Shown here one piece after another: positions 1-8,873 of a stretch of 64,000 nucleotides of DNA. This stretch comes from Rhodoblastus sphagnicola. Its GTDB lineage: Bacteria > Pseudomonadota > Alphaproteobacteria > Rhizobiales > Beijerinckiaceae. Made by a program: the position numbers and the translations under genes. Where the stretch lies: NCBI RefSeq assembly GCF_002937075.1, contig NZ_NHSJ01000134.1:62001-126000 (forward strand), given 5' to 3'. Under the pieces are notes generated by a model. It had not been told where the DNA came from. It worked only from the letters and a program-made list of their open reading frames with translations, and ran no database searches. Every line of letters begins with the position of its first letter. Positions within the stretch are counted from its first letter, which is position 1.

Positions 1-1
1 C

Positions 2-94
2 GTCTCGGCCTTCGTTCTCACCGGCATCTACGTCCTCAGGGCCAACGCCCGCTATGACGAACTGACCCGCCAGATCGTCGAGGAGAGCAAGTGA
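2..94 (+). CDS. yjcH: DUF485 family inner-membrane protein, C-terminal end only
   Basis: Only the last 30 codons are in the window; the gene starts upstream of position 1. The readable tail ([19 protein letters not shown]) matches the end of DUF485/YjcH proteins: the second membrane helix, then a short cytoplasmic tail. The stop at 92-94 overlaps the ATG of actP by one base. DUF485 genes are usually found directly upstream of actP, which supports the call. The role of DUF485 is unknown; it is thought to accompany the acetate symporter. The call rests on the tail and on synteny. Confidence 0.75.
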   Translation, partial: VSAFVLTGIYVLRANARYDELTRQIVEESK

Positions 95-1803
95 TGAGCC
101 GCATCAAGTCTCTCTTTTCCGGCGCCTCTGTGACGGGCGCCGCGCTGGTCGCGCTGGCCTCGCCCGCCTTCGCCGACGCCATCGCCGGCGGCGGTGAAAA
201 GCAGGCGACCAACTGGACCGCCATCGGCATGTTCGCGGTGTTCATCGTCTTCACGCTGGGCATCACCTATTGGGCGGCCAAGCGCACCCGTTCCGCCGCG
301 CAGTTCTATACGGCGGGCGGCGGCATCACCGGCTTCCAGAACGGCCTCGCCATCGCCGGCGACTACATGTCGGCGGCGTCCTTCCTGGGTATTTCCGGCC
401 TCGTCTATACGTCGGGCTTCGACGGCCTGATCTATTCGGTGGGCTGGCTGGTCGGCTGGCCGATCGTCACCTTCCTGATCGCGGAGCCGCTGCGCAACCT
501 CGGCAAGTTCACCTTCGCCGACGTCGCCTCGTTCCGCTTCCAGCAGACGCCGATCCGCGTCATGGCCGCCTGCGGCACGCTGGTCACGGTCGCCTTCTAC
601 CTGATCGCGCAAATGGTCGGCGCGGGCAGCCTGATCAAGCTGCTGTTTGGCCTCGACTACACCTATGCGGTGATCATCGTCGGCGTGCTGATGATCGTCT
701 ATGTCACCTTCGGCGGCATGGTGGCGACCACCTGGGTACAGATCATCAAGGCCTGCCTGCTGCTCGCCGGCGCGACCTTCATGGCCTTCATGGTGCTGGC
801 CAAGTTCGGCTTCTCGCCGGAGGCCCTGTTCGCCAAGGCGACCGAAGTCCACCCGAAAAAGCTGGCGATCATGCAGCCGGGATCGCTGATCTCAAGCCCG
901 CTCTCGGCGATTTCGCTGGGGCTGGCGCTGATGTTCGGCACCGCCGGCCTGCCGCACATTCTGATGCGCTTCTTCACCGTGTCCGACGCCAAGGCGGCGC
1001 GCAAGTCGGTGTTCTACGCCACCGGCTTCATCGGCTACTTCTACATCCTGACCTTCATCATCGGCTTCGGCGCGATCGTGCTGGTCTCCACCGACCCGGC
1101 CTATCTCGACGCCGGCCTGCTCGCCAAGGGCAAGACCGCCATCGAAGCGATCCGGGGCACCTCCAACATGGCGGCGATCGACCTCGCCGGCGCAGTCGGC
1201 GGCGACATCTTCCTCGGCTTCATCTCGGCTGTGGCCTTCGCCACCATCCTCGCGGTGGTGTCGGGCCTGACGCTGGCGGGCGCCTCGGCGATTTCGCACG
1301 ACCTCTACGCCACCGTGTTCAAGAACGGCAAGGCCAACGAGCAGGACGAAATCCGCGTCTCGAAGATCGCCACCATCGTGCTCGGCGTTGTCGCCGTGGT
1401 GCTCGGCATCGTGTTCGAGAAGCAGAACGTCGCCTTCATGGTCGGCCTCGCCTTCTCGATCGCGGCCTCGTGCAACTTCCCGGTGCTCCTCATGTCGATG
1501 ATGTGGCGCGGCATGACCACGCGCGGCGCGGTCTATGGCGGCTTCTTCGGCCTGACCTCGGCGCTGGTCGGCGTGATCTTCTCGCCGGCGGTGTGGGAAG
1601 TCACGCTGGGCCACGCCAAGGGGTCGGCGGCGTTCCAGATCTCCAATCCGGCCTTGTTCTCCATGACCATCGCCTTCTTCGGCATCTGGCTGTTCTCCAA
1701 GCTCGACCGCAGCGCGCGCGCCAAGGCGGACATGGCGGGCTTCGACGCGCAATATGTGCGCTCGCAGACCGGCATCGGCGCCTCCGGGGCCTCGGCCCAC
1801 TGA
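94..1803 (+). CDS. actP: Cation/acetate symporter ActP (SSS family)
   Basis: A 569-residue sodium:solute symporter predicted to import acetate and similar short monocarboxylates across the inner membrane with a cation. It has an N-terminal hydrophobic stretch that looks like a signal peptide ([16 protein letters not shown]), a linker, and about 13 membrane segments. The signature run [19 protein letters not shown] near residues 80-100 is typical of ActP. ATG at 94 overlaps the stop of the DUF485 gene; a GTG lies immediately before it at 91, but the ATG is preferred. It heads a cluster with the DUF294 protein and the exonuclease, an arrangement common in Proteobacteria. Confidence 0.93.
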   Translation: MSRIKSLFSGASVTGAALVALASPAFADAIAGGGEKQATNWTAIGMFAVFIVFTLGITYWAAKRTRSAAQFYTAGGGITGFQNGLAIAGDYMSAASFLGISGLVYTSGFDGLIYSVGWLVGWPIVTFLIAEPLRNLGKFTFADVASFRFQQTPIRVMAACGTLVTVAFYLIAQMVGAGSLIKLLFGLDYTYAVIIVGVLMIVYVTFGGMVATTWVQIIKACLLLAGATFMAFMVLAKFGFSPEALFAKATEVHPKKLAIMQPGSLISSPLSAISLGLALMFGTAGLPHILMRFFTVSDAKAARKSVFYATGFIGYFYILTFIIGFGAIVLVSTDPAYLDAGLLAKGKTAIEAIRGTSNMAAIDLAGAVGGDIFLGFISAVAFATILAVVSGLTLAGASAISHDLYATVFKNGKANEQDEIRVSKIATIVLGVVAVVLGIVFEKQNVAFMVGLAFSIAASCNFPVLLMSMMWRGMTTRGAVYGGFFGLTSALVGVIFSPAVWEVTLGHAKGSAAFQISNPALFSMTIAFFGIWLFSKLDRSARAKADMAGFDAQYVRSQTGIGASGASAH

Positions 1804-1811
1804 CCATATAA

Positions 1812-1841
1812 TTCCCTCTCCCCGTAAACGGGGAGAGGGAA
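1812..1841. repeat. Dispersed palindrome, possible terminator
   Basis: A perfect inverted repeat (arms TTCCCTCTCCCC and its complement) around GTAAAC lies in the 59-bp gap between actP and the next gene. Related palindromes occur at 33971-33995 and 41181-41208, so this is a dispersed repeat family. It could fold into a strong hairpin and attenuate read-through from actP, but no T-tract follows it. Confidence 0.75.
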
Positions 1842-1862
1842 TCCCCTCAACGGAGAGGCGTC

Positions 1863-3659
1863 ATGAGCGTGCTTCTCGACACGGCGGCGGCCCCGTTCGA
1901 CCGGCTGACGCCGGACGAAGCCGAGGAATTGCAATCCGCCCTGGACATTCATTACTACCGGCCCGGCGAAACCATTCTCGCCGAAGGCGCCAAGCCTGAA
2001 GGGCTCTATCTCGTCGTCAAGGGCTGCGTCGAGGAGCGCCAGCAGACCGAACCCGTCGGCATGCTCGGCCCCAAGGATTTTTTCGACGCGCGCGCCGTGG
2101 TGCAGGGCGCTAGCGTCAGCGCCTTCATCGCCGCCGAGGAAACCCTGTGCGCCATCGCGCCGCGCGCGGAACTGGTGCGTCTCATCAACGCCAATCCGCG
2201 CTTCGGCGCCTTCTTCTATCTCGACATCACCCGAAAACTCGACGCGCTCGCCGGCGAGAGCGAATCGAGCCAGTTCAGCTCGCTGATGCATGCGCGGGTG
2301 CGCGACCTCGAAATGATGCCGGCGGTGCCCATCGACGCGACCGAGAGCATCAAGGCGGCCGGCCGCAAGATGCAGACGATCGAGTGCAACGCGCTGCTGG
2401 TGCGCGATGGCGAGCGCGTGGGCATCGTCACCGGCATGAACCTGGCCAAGGCGGTCCTGCTCAAGGACATGACCATCGACGAGCCGGTGGGAAGCATCGC
2501 CCATTTCGATCTGGTCGCGGTGACGCCGGACGATTTCGTCTCCCATGTGCTGCTGCTGATGACCAAGCACAACAAGCGCCGGGTGGTTGTCAGGCAGGGC
2601 GACGACTTCCTCGGCATCATCGAGGACATCGACCTGCTCGGCCATTTCGCTGGCAATTCCCAGCTCGTCTCCAGTCGCATCGACCGCGCCGCCAATCTCG
2701 ACGAACTCGGCGCGGCCGCGCGCCAGATCGCCGACCAGATCAAGCCGCTGCGCCGCCAGGGCGTCAAAGTCGAGGTGGTGGCGGAAATCGTCTCCGACCT
2801 CAACCGGCGCCTGTTCGCAAAACTGTTCGACCTCACCTGTCCGGCGGAAATCGCGCCAAAACTGTGCCTGATCGTGATGGGCAGCGAGGGCCGCGGCGAG
2901 CAGACCGTGCGCACCGACCAGGACAATGGCCTGATCCTGGCCGAACCGGTCGATCCGGTCCTGCTCGACCGCTTCCGCGCCGATTTCTCGGCCGCGCTCA
3001 AAAGCTTCGGCTTTCCGCCCTGTCCGGGCCATGTGATGGTGAGCAATCCGTTCTGGGTGCGCACCGTCGATCAATATGTCTCGGATTTTTCCCGCTGGAT
3101 CACCACGCCCGACAACGAATCCGCCATGAACGTCGCCATCTTTTATGACGCGACGGCGGTGGCGGGCGACGCGCATCTGCTGGAGCGGACCAAGCAAGCC
3201 CTGCTCGAAAAGATCGGCAGCGAAAGGGTCTTTCTCGCCCGTTTCGCCGCCGCCGTGCTGGCGTTCGAACTGCCGATCGGTCTGTTCAACAATCTGAAAT
3301 TGTCGGACGCCGAGGGCGGCGCGCTCGACGTCAAGAAGGGCGGTATTTTCCCCATCGTCCATGGCGTGCGCGCGCTTGCCATCGAACAGGGGCTTAACGA
3401 GACCAACACCTTCGATCGCCTCGCCAAACTTGCCGAAAAAAGCCTGTTGAAGGAAGATTTCGCGCGCGGTCTCGCCCAGGCGCTTGACTATCTGCTGACG
3501 CTGCGGCTCGACGCGCAACTCGCGGCCTCCGACGCCGCCAGCCTGTTCAAGCCGGGCGCCCTGACCAGCATGGACCGCGACCTGCTGCGCGATTCCTTCC
3601 AGCAGGTGAAGCAATTGCGCGATCTGGTGCGCCGCCGCTTCAACCTGAACATGTTTTGA
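1863..3659 (+). CDS. cNMP-binding/CBS-pair/DUF294 nucleotidyltransferase-like protein
   Basis: A 598-residue cytoplasmic signalling-type protein. In order: a Crp-like cyclic-nucleotide-binding fold (about 8-125), a CBS pair (about 150-265), then a DUF294 nucleotidyltransferase-like domain with the GlnD-type motif GSEGRGEQ...TDQDN near residues 339-355, and the DUF294 C-terminal domain. The GSxGR...TDxD pattern is intact, so catalytic competence is plausible; the substrate is unknown. A strong ribosome site (GGAGAGG) precedes the ATG. The gene sits between actP and a DnaQ-like exonuclease, as in many Proteobacteria, suggesting control of acetate uptake in response to nucleotides. That role is inferred. 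Confidence 0.88.
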   Translation: MSVLLDTAAAPFDRLTPDEAEELQSALDIHYYRPGETILAEGAKPEGLYLVVKGCVEERQQTEPVGMLGPKDFFDARAVVQGASVSAFIAAEETLCAIAPRAELVRLINANPRFGAFFYLDITRKLDALAGESESSQFSSLMHARVRDLEMMPAVPIDATESIKAAGRKMQTIECNALLVRDGERVGIVTGMNLAKAVLLKDMTIDEPVGSIAHFDLVAVTPDDFVSHVLLLMTKHNKRRVVVRQGDDFLGIIEDIDLLGHFAGNSQLVSSRIDRAANLDELGAAARQIADQIKPLRRQGVKVEVVAEIVSDLNRRLFAKLFDLTCPAEIAPKLCLIVMGSEGRGEQTVRTDQDNGLILAEPVDPVLLDRFRADFSAALKSFGFPPCPGHVMVSNPFWVRTVDQYVSDFSRWITTPDNESAMNVAIFYDATAVAGDAHLLERTKQALLEKIGSERVFLARFAAAVLAFELPIGLFNNLKLSDAEGGALDVKKGGIFPIVHGVRALAIEQGLNETNTFDRLAKLAEKSLLKEDFARGLAQALDYLLTLRLDAQLAASDAASLFKPGALTSMDRDLLRDSFQQVKQLRDLVRRRFNLNMF

Positions 3660-3669
3660 GGGCCGTCCG

Positions 3670-4338
3670 ATGCTGCGCTGGCTGATGCGGCAGATGGACA
3701 GGGTGGCGCTGTCGGACCGCTCCTACATGTTTCTGTTCGAGCCGGGGCCGGACGACGAATATATTTCCATCGATTGCGAAACCACCGGCCTCGACCGCGG
3801 CCGCGACGAGATCATTTCGGTCGCGGCCATTCGCATCCGGGGCAACCAGATTCTCGCCAGCGAGAGTTTTCGCGCCATCACCCGCCCGCGCTGCGCCATC
3901 GACCCCGAGGCGATCAAGATCCACGGCTTGCGCGAACAGGATGTGGCGCAGGCCCCGACCATGAACGAAGTGCTGCCGGACTTGCTGCGCTTCATCGGCG
4001 GGCGCCCGCTGGTCGGCTATTACATCGATTTCGATCTGGACATGCTCAACAAGCATGTGGCCGAACTGATCGGCATCGAACTGCCCAACAAGACGGTGGA
4101 AGTCTCCGGCATTTACTACGACCTGAAATATGGCGACGCCCCGCCGGGCACGCAGGTCGATCTGAAATTCGCCAGCATTTTGCGCGACTTGAAGCTTCCG
4201 CTGTTCAACCAGCACGACGCCCATTCCGACGCGCTGATGACGGCGATGATCTATGTGGCGCTCAGGGACATGAAGGCGCGCGGCGTAAAAATTCCCCGCC
4301 CGCGTTACAAGCCGATTCAGGATTATTCCGGGGGGTGA
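3670..4338 (+). CDS. DnaQ-like 3'-5' exonuclease (DEDDh)
   Basis: A 222-residue exonuclease of the DnaQ/epsilon superfamily. Exo I is DCE (D35, E37), Exo II is in the GYYIDFDLDML stretch near residue 120, and Exo III is H182-x4-D187 within HDAHSDAL, which makes it DEDDh type. All catalytic residues are present. It starts 10 bp after the DUF294 gene with GAGGG before the ATG, so the genes are probably co-transcribed. This stand-alone exonuclease recurs with DUF294/actP and is distinct from the DNA polymerase III epsilon subunit. Its nucleic-acid substrate is not known. Confidence 0.9.
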   Translation: MLRWLMRQMDRVALSDRSYMFLFEPGPDDEYISIDCETTGLDRGRDEIISVAAIRIRGNQILASESFRAITRPRCAIDPEAIKIHGLREQDVAQAPTMNEVLPDLLRFIGGRPLVGYYIDFDLDMLNKHVAELIGIELPNKTVEVSGIYYDLKYGDAPPGTQVDLKFASILRDLKLPLFNQHDAHSDALMTAMIYVALRDMKARGVKIPRPRYKPIQDYSGG

Positions 4339-4389
4339 AGCCGGCGTTATTATGCTTTACAAGGGCTTCGTTAACCATGGGAGCCCCCC

Positions 4390-5160
4390 TTGACCGCCAT
4401 CACCCTGTTCGAAAAGCGCGGCGACATCGCCCATTTCGTCTTCAACCGGCCGCAGGCGCGCAACGCCCTCACCTTCGAAATGTACGAGCATCTCTATGAG
4501 GCGACGCTCAGGGTCAACGAAGACAAAGCCGTCAAGGCGCTCGTCATTTCCGGCGCCGGCGGCAAGGCGTTCGCGGCGGGCACCGACATCGCCGAATTCC
4601 GCGCGCTGAACTCGGATCAGGACTGCATCGATTACGAAATCAAGATCGAGCGCATCCTTTCCGCGCTGGAGCGCTGCCGCGTGCCCACGCTGGCCGCCAT
4701 AGCCGGGGCCTGCACGGGGGGCGGCGCGGCCATCGCCGCCTGCTGCGACCTGCGCCTCGCCGGCTCCGACGCCAAATTCGGCTTTCCCATCGCGCGCACG
4801 CTCGGCAATTGCCTGTCGGTGGCCAATTACGGCCGCCTCGTCCATCTCATCGGCGCGGCGCGCGTAAAAGACCTGATTTTTACCGCGCGGCTGATCGACG
4901 CGGAGGAAGCGAAAATCTTCGGCTTCGTCGGCGAGATCGTCGCGCCGGACGCCCTGATGACCCGCGCCGAAGAATTGGCGAAAACGGTGGCGGGCCATGC
5001 GCCGCTGACGCTCGCCGCCACTAAGCAGGCGCTGCTGCGCCTGCGCCCGCCAATGGAGACCGGCGAGGATCTGGTGGTGATGTGCTACCGCAGCAAGGAT
5101 TTCCAGGAGGGCATGGAGGCGTTCCTCGCCAAGCGCCCGCCGATCTGGCGCGGCGAATGA
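4390..5160 (+). CDS. Enoyl-CoA hydratase/isomerase (crotonase) family protein
   Basis: A 256-residue crotonase-fold protein. The oxyanion-hole segments are clear: AFAAGTDIAEF near 60 and IAGACTGGGAAIAACCDLR near 105. The two glutamates that act in enoyl-CoA hydratase (one in the GGG...E segment, one in FGxPE) are both replaced here (GGGAAIA and FGFPIARTLG), so ordinary hydration is doubtful. The product may be an isomerase, racemase/dehydratase-like or thioesterase-like crotonase. The start is a TTG with GGGAG 8 bp upstream; the nearby ATG at 4377 is out of frame. The methyltransferase gene follows one base after the stop. Confidence 0.8.
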   Translation: MTAITLFEKRGDIAHFVFNRPQARNALTFEMYEHLYEATLRVNEDKAVKALVISGAGGKAFAAGTDIAEFRALNSDQDCIDYEIKIERILSALERCRVPTLAAIAGACTGGGAAIAACCDLRLAGSDAKFGFPIARTLGNCLSVANYGRLVHLIGAARVKDLIFTARLIDAEEAKIFGFVGEIVAPDALMTRAEELAKTVAGHAPLTLAATKQALLRLRPPMETGEDLVVMCYRSKDFQEGMEAFLAKRPPIWRGE

Positions 5161-5161
5161 C

Positions 5162-5914
5162 ATGACCGATCGCGCGCGTCTGGTCGTCGAACAATTCGGC
5201 CCCCGCGCCGGCGCCTATGTCGCCAGCGCGGTCCACGCCTCCGGCGCCGATCTCGCCCTCGTGGCGGAGCGCGCGGCGCAAATCCGGCCGGCGCGCGCGC
5301 TCGATCTCGGCTGCGGTGGCGGCCATGTCGCCTATGCCCTGGCGCCGCATGTAGGAAATGTCGTCGCGGTCGATCTGTCCGCCGCCATGCTCGCGGCGGC
5401 GCGCGAGGAGGCGGCGCGGCGGGGCCTCGCCAATGTCGAAACGGTCGAGGCGGCGGCGGAACGCCTGCCGTTCGAGGACCAAACCTTCGATTTCCTCGTC
5501 AGCCGTTTTTCCGCGCATCACTGGCGCGACCTCGGCGCGGGTCTGCGCGAGGCGCGGCGCGTGCTGCGCGCGGGCGCGCCGGCTTTCTTCATCGACATCG
5601 TCTCGCCCGGCGTCGCCGCGCTCGACACGCATCTCCAGGCGTTCGAGCTTTTGCGCGATCCCTCGCATGTGCGCGACTATTCCCAGGCGGAATGGTTTGA
5701 CGCCCTGGCGCGGGCGGGATTCGCGCCGCGCGCCTGCCGGACGTGGCGGCTGCGCATGGCGTTCACGGAGTGGACCGGGCGTATGGCGACGCCGGCTCTT
5801 TTCGCGCAAGCCATTCTTCTGCTTCAGGAAAAAGCGGATGCGGCCACGCGCGCCGCTTTCGGCGTGGCGCAGGATGGCGGGTTCTGGCTCGATGCAGTCC
5901 TGATCGAGTCGTGA
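5162..5914 (+). CDS. Class I SAM-dependent methyltransferase
   Basis: A 250-residue methyltransferase of the UbiE/Methyltransf_11 type. Motif I is LDLGCGGGHVAYAL (about residues 45-58), followed by an acidic strand (VVAVDLS) and motif IV (FDFLVSRFSAHHW). There is no transmembrane segment. It begins immediately after the crotonase stop, so the two genes probably form one transcript. The substrate cannot be read from the sequence; small-molecule methyltransferases of this type act on quinones, lipids or thiols. Confidence 0.85.
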   Translation: MTDRARLVVEQFGPRAGAYVASAVHASGADLALVAERAAQIRPARALDLGCGGGHVAYALAPHVGNVVAVDLSAAMLAAAREEAARRGLANVETVEAAAERLPFEDQTFDFLVSRFSAHHWRDLGAGLREARRVLRAGAPAFFIDIVSPGVAALDTHLQAFELLRDPSHVRDYSQAEWFDALARAGFAPRACRTWRLRMAFTEWTGRMATPALFAQAILLLQEKADAATRAAFGVAQDGGFWLDAVLIES

Positions 5915-5938
5915 TATGACGTGCGTAAATAGATTCCG

Positions 5939-5958
5939 TTGGTAAATCGTATTACCAA
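5939..5958. promoter_or_regulatory. Palindrome in AT-rich regulatory region before the XRE gene
   Basis: The 277-bp gap 5915-6191 is much richer in AT than the surrounding sequence. It contains a perfect palindrome with arms TTGGTAA and TTACCAA separated by ATCGTA. A further inverted copy of its core (AATCGTATT, 5945-5953) occurs as AATACGATT at 6006-6014. This looks like an operator array for a dimeric helix-turn-helix protein, plausibly the XRE protein encoded just downstream. No convincing long ORF fills the gap. Confidence 0.45.
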
Positions 5959-6191
5959 AGTAAAGTACATTTCCTACGTCAGATTGTATTGATATTCACG
6001 ATTAAAATACGATTAAGTTGCGGCAAACAATGTTTCGAATATGGTTGGCTCATGGAAGCAATGCTTTCAAAGAAACACGAAGAGCCGAGGTCTCTGTCGA
6101 CAAGCGCGGAAAATTCGCGGGTGTTCATGGGAATTATTGTTTACTCCCTGACTTTAGACCTGCTTTCGACAGCGAGTTGAGAGTAACCATA

Positions 6192-6566
6192 ATGACTGAC
6201 GTCAATCCCATCGATAAACATGTAGGCGGCCGTCTGCGGGCCTTGCGCGAGGCGCGCGGCTTGGCGGCGGAGGAACTTGTGCGCGCCGGCGGCCTGAGCA
6301 TCGACCGCCTCGAGCGCCTCGAGGAAGGCCGCGAGCGCCTCAATGTCGATGACATGCGCCGCCTGTGCGTGCTGCTCGGCGCCACGCCTTCGGATTTCTT
6401 TCGCGGCCTCAGCGACGGCGCCAGTTCCGGGCCGGTCGGCGGCGATCTCTCGATCGAGGACGAGGGCCGCTTGCTGCTGTCGGATTTCCGCCGCATCGCC
6501 GATCCCAAGAAGCGCCGCATGCTGATGACGCTCGCCACCGCTTTCGCTCAAGAGACAGTCCAGTGA
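6192..6566 (+). CDS. Small XRE-family transcriptional regulator
   Basis: A 124-residue DNA-binding protein with one helix-turn-helix of the Cro/C1 type (about residues 10-65: VGGRLRALREARGLAAEELV, then a recognition-helix region and LCVLLGATPSDFF). The C-terminal tail (LLLSDFRRIADPKKRRMLM) resembles the end of rhizobial XRE regulators related to PraR, which also begin NPID.HVG.R. ATG at 6192 is chosen because the open frame upstream of it runs through AT-rich non-coding sequence. Autoregulation through the upstream palindrome is likely but inferred. Confidence 0.83.
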   Translation: MTDVNPIDKHVGGRLRALREARGLAAEELVRAGGLSIDRLERLEEGRERLNVDDMRRLCVLLGATPSDFFRGLSDGASSGPVGGDLSIEDEGRLLLSDFRRIADPKKRRMLMTLATAFAQETVQ

Positions 6567-6608
6567 GACCCGACGCCGCGCGCAGCGCCCGCGCGGCGGG
6601 GCGGGCCG

Positions 6609-6630
6609 GCGATCACGAAAGCGTGATCGC
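6609..6630. terminator. Hairpin after the XRE gene
   Basis: A perfect 9-bp stem (GCGATCACG and CGTGATCGC) with an AAAG loop lies 43 bp after the XRE stop. It is a good candidate for transcription termination or mRNA protection, although no run of T follows. Confidence 0.5.
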
Positions 6631-6728
6631 AAGTACCCGGCTGCTCGATCAAATTTTATTGAGTTTCTGAAGCTTGCGTTGGTCGCTAAGAGTCACGCTG
6701 TCGCCAACAACAAAGTGTGGGGCGGATC

Positions 6729-7001
6729 ATGGCGCAATCGATGTTTCAGACCAGCAATCTCGATCTCGCCTTGACCAAGGCCGAGGCCGGAGTCGATGTC
6801 GCCTACACCGGCCCGTGGGACGGCGTGTTCCGCTTCGAAAGCGTGCGGCTCAAGGCCCTGCGCGCCCGCGGCAAGATCGCCCGCGCGCGCGGAGAAGACT
6901 TCCAATGCGCCCTCGAACGCCTCGTCGAGGATGCTCACCAACAAGACGCCCGTTACCAAGACGTCCGTTACCAAGACGCCCTGCGCAGCCCGGTGAACTG
7001 A
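6729..7001 (+). CDS. Small hypothetical protein
   Basis: I do not recognise this 90-residue protein. It starts MAQSMFQTSNLDLALTK and is probably soluble, with a basic middle (RLKALRARGKIARARG). The C-terminus carries a short duplicated motif (RYQDVRYQD) encoded by two near-identical 15-bp units at about 6950-6979. The ATG at 6729 is preceded by GTGGGG, a reasonable ribosome site; an in-frame GTG at 6717 is an alternative. It stands alone and converges on the quinone oxidoreductase gene. Confidence 0.6.
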   Translation: MAQSMFQTSNLDLALTKAEAGVDVAYTGPWDGVFRFESVRLKALRARGKIARARGEDFQCALERLVEDAHQQDARYQDVRYQDALRSPVN

Positions 7002-7014
7002 CCGGCCTTTCGCT

Positions 7015-8031
7015 TCAGCGCCCCGTCAAAAGCACGATCTTGCCCAGATGCGCCGAGCTTTCCATCAGCTCGTGCGCCTCCCGCGCCTGTTCCAGCGGAA
7101 AGGTCTTATGCAGCCTGGGCGAGACGGCGCCGGACTCAAGCAGCGGCCAGACCTTTTCCCGCAGCGCCGCCGCAATCGCCGCCTTGGCCGCGAGCGGTCG
7201 TGCGCGCAGCGTGGCGCCGGTGATCGTCAGGCGCTTCAGCATCACGCTCATGAAGTCGAAGTCCTTGACCTTTGAGCCTTGCAGAAAGGCGATCTGCACC
7301 AGCCGCCCGTCCGGCGCCAGCGCCTGGACGTTGCGTTGCAGATAGGGGCCGCCGACCATGTCGAGAATGACATTCGCCCCTTTCTTCCCCGTTTTTTCCT
7401 TCAAGACCGCGACGAAATCCTGCTCGCGGTAGTCGATGGCGACATCGGCGCCCAATTCGAGGCAGAAATCGCATTTTTCCCGCGAACCCGCCGTGGCGAA
7501 CACTGTCGCCCCGAATTTTTTCGCGAGCTGGATGGCGGTCGAGCCAATGCCGCTGGAGCCGCCGTGAACGAGAAAGGTTTCGCCCGGCTGCAAGGCGCCT
7601 CGCGTAAACACATTGTCGTAAACGGTAAAATAGGTTTCGGGAACGCCGGCCGCCTCGACCAGCGACAGCGGCGCGGGCTTTTTCAGGCAAAGCGCCGCCT
7701 CCGCCACGCAATATTCGGCATAGCCGCCCGAACCGACCAGCGCGCAGACCTCGTCGCCGAGTTTCAGCGCCACGCCTTCGCCCAAGGCCACGATTCGGCC
7801 CGCGATCTCCAGTCCGGGAATCTGGCTCTCGCCGGGCGGCGGCGGATAAAGTCCGGCGCGCTGGATGCAATCCGGCCGATTGACCCCCGCCGCCACCACT
7901 TCCACCAGCACTTGCCCCGGCCCGGGCGAGGGCGGCGGCGCCTCATGCAACCCGATCACCTCCGGGCCGCCGGCGCCGTCGAAAAAAACTTCACGCATCA
8001 GGGCGGGCAGGGAGGCTGTGGCAAGGGACAT
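7015..8031 (-). CDS. NAD(P)H:quinone oxidoreductase, zinc-free MDR family (PIG3-like)
   Basis: A 338-residue medium-chain reductase. The N-terminal GroES-like part includes NRPDCIQRAGLYPPPPGES, typical of the PIG3/TP53I3 branch. The Rossmann part carries the nucleotide loop VHGGSSGIGSTAIQLAK near residue 155. No zinc-ligand cysteine cluster is present. It likely reduces quinones or other electrophiles with NADPH. The ATG at 8031 has GAGG 5 bp upstream; a second ATG 11 codons later (MREVFFDG) is an alternative start. It lies 7 bp downstream of the TSUP gene, so the two share a transcript. Confidence 0.9.
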   Translation of the reverse strand: MSLATASLPALMREVFFDGAGGPEVIGLHEAPPPSPGPGQVLVEVVAAGVNRPDCIQRAGLYPPPPGESQIPGLEIAGRIVALGEGVALKLGDEVCALVGSGGYAEYCVAEAALCLKKPAPLSLVEAAGVPETYFTVYDNVFTRGALQPGETFLVHGGSSGIGSTAIQLAKKFGATVFATAGSREKCDFCLELGADVAIDYREQDFVAVLKEKTGKKGANVILDMVGGPYLQRNVQALAPDGRLVQIAFLQGSKVKDFDFMSVMLKRLTITGATLRARPLAAKAAIAAALREKVWPLLESGAVSPRLHKTFPLEQAREAHELMESSAHLGKIVLLTGR

Positions 8032-8038
8032 GGCGACC

Positions 8039-8788
8039 TCACATGGTTTTCAGATAGAAATACAGGCTGAGCGCCAGCCCGACGCAGATGACGAAAATCC
8101 TGACATAAAGCGGCTTGATCCGCGATCCCGCATGAGCGCCCAGAAACCCGCCGGCGATGGAGCCGACCGCCATCACCGCCGCCTCCGCCCAAAAAATCTT
8201 GCCGGAAAACAGGAAGACGCCGGTGGCGGTCAGGTTCATCAGCGTGGCCAGCGCCATTTTCAGGCTGTTCATCAGCACGATGTCGCGCAGGCCATAGAGC
8301 GTCAGCGCCGCCAGCATGAGAATGCCGATGCCGCCGCCGAAATAGCCGCCATAAACCGCCACGAACGCCTGCGCAGTCAGCACGCCGGCGGCGCCGAGCA
8401 GCGGTTTTTCGGTCTGCTTGGGCATCCCCATGCCAAAGGCGAAGACGAGTGTGGCGCCGAGCAGCAGGAAGGGGACCAGCCTGGCGAAAACCTGTTCCGA
8501 GGTCGAAAGCAGCAGCACGGCGCCAAAAAAACCGCCCACCAGCGAAATCACGGCGAGCTTGTGGCCGTCGATGCGGGGATCGTCGAGCGACTGCCGCAGC
8601 GTCGCGCGATAGGCGAAGGTGGTGGCGACCTGGGCCGGGAACAGCGCGATGGTGCTGGTGGCGTTGGCGGCGATGGGGGAGAGTCCGGCGGCGATCAGCG
8701 CGGGAAAGGTGAGAAAAGACCCGCCGCCCGCCAGCGCGTTGATGAATCCGGCGGCGAGGCCGGCGAGAAAGATCAGCAGCAGAGACAT
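8039..8788 (-). CDS. TSUP family anion exporter (TauE/SafE type)
   Basis: A polytopic inner-membrane protein of about 249 residues and about 8 helices, built of two repeated halves. Each half has a glycine/asparagine-rich helix: GLAAGFINALAGGGSFLTFP and VYGGYFGGGIGILMLAALT. This family (DUF81/TauE/SafE) exports small organo-sulfur or sulfite-like anions; the substrate here is unknown. ATG at 8788 (MSLLLIFLAG) is preferred because the first helix begins there; a TTG at 8812 is in frame. It is co-directional with and 7 bp from the quinone oxidoreductase gene. Confidence 0.9.
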   Translation of the reverse strand: MSLLLIFLAGLAAGFINALAGGGSFLTFPALIAAGLSPIAANATSTIALFPAQVATTFAYRATLRQSLDDPRIDGHKLAVISLVGGFFGAVLLLSTSEQVFARLVPFLLLGATLVFAFGMGMPKQTEKPLLGAAGVLTAQAFVAVYGGYFGGGIGILMLAALTLYGLRDIVLMNSLKMALATLMNLTATGVFLFSGKIFWAEAAVMAVGSIAGGFLGAHAGSRIKPLYVRIFVICVGLALSLYFYLKTM

Positions 8789-8873
8789 CGCGCGCCCGGT
8801 TTCTGGACGCAAAGGGCGCCACGGCCGTTTTTAGGCTGCGAAACGCCTCGCGCGCAAGGCTGTCTCCCAATAT

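Noticed and set aside
1533-3614. A 693-codon minus-strand frame opposite actP and the DUF294 gene
   Set aside because: Composition bias only; the plus-strand genes have recognisable domains and ribosome sites. The same reasoning removes the long antisense frames at 16465-18009, 21475-23550, 23934-26192, 57272-59152 and 61085-62605.
5989-6180. A 63-codon frame in the AT-rich gap before the XRE gene
   Set aside because: Non-ATG opening, no ribosome site, unusual composition, and palindromic operator-like sequence nearby; better read as regulatory DNA.
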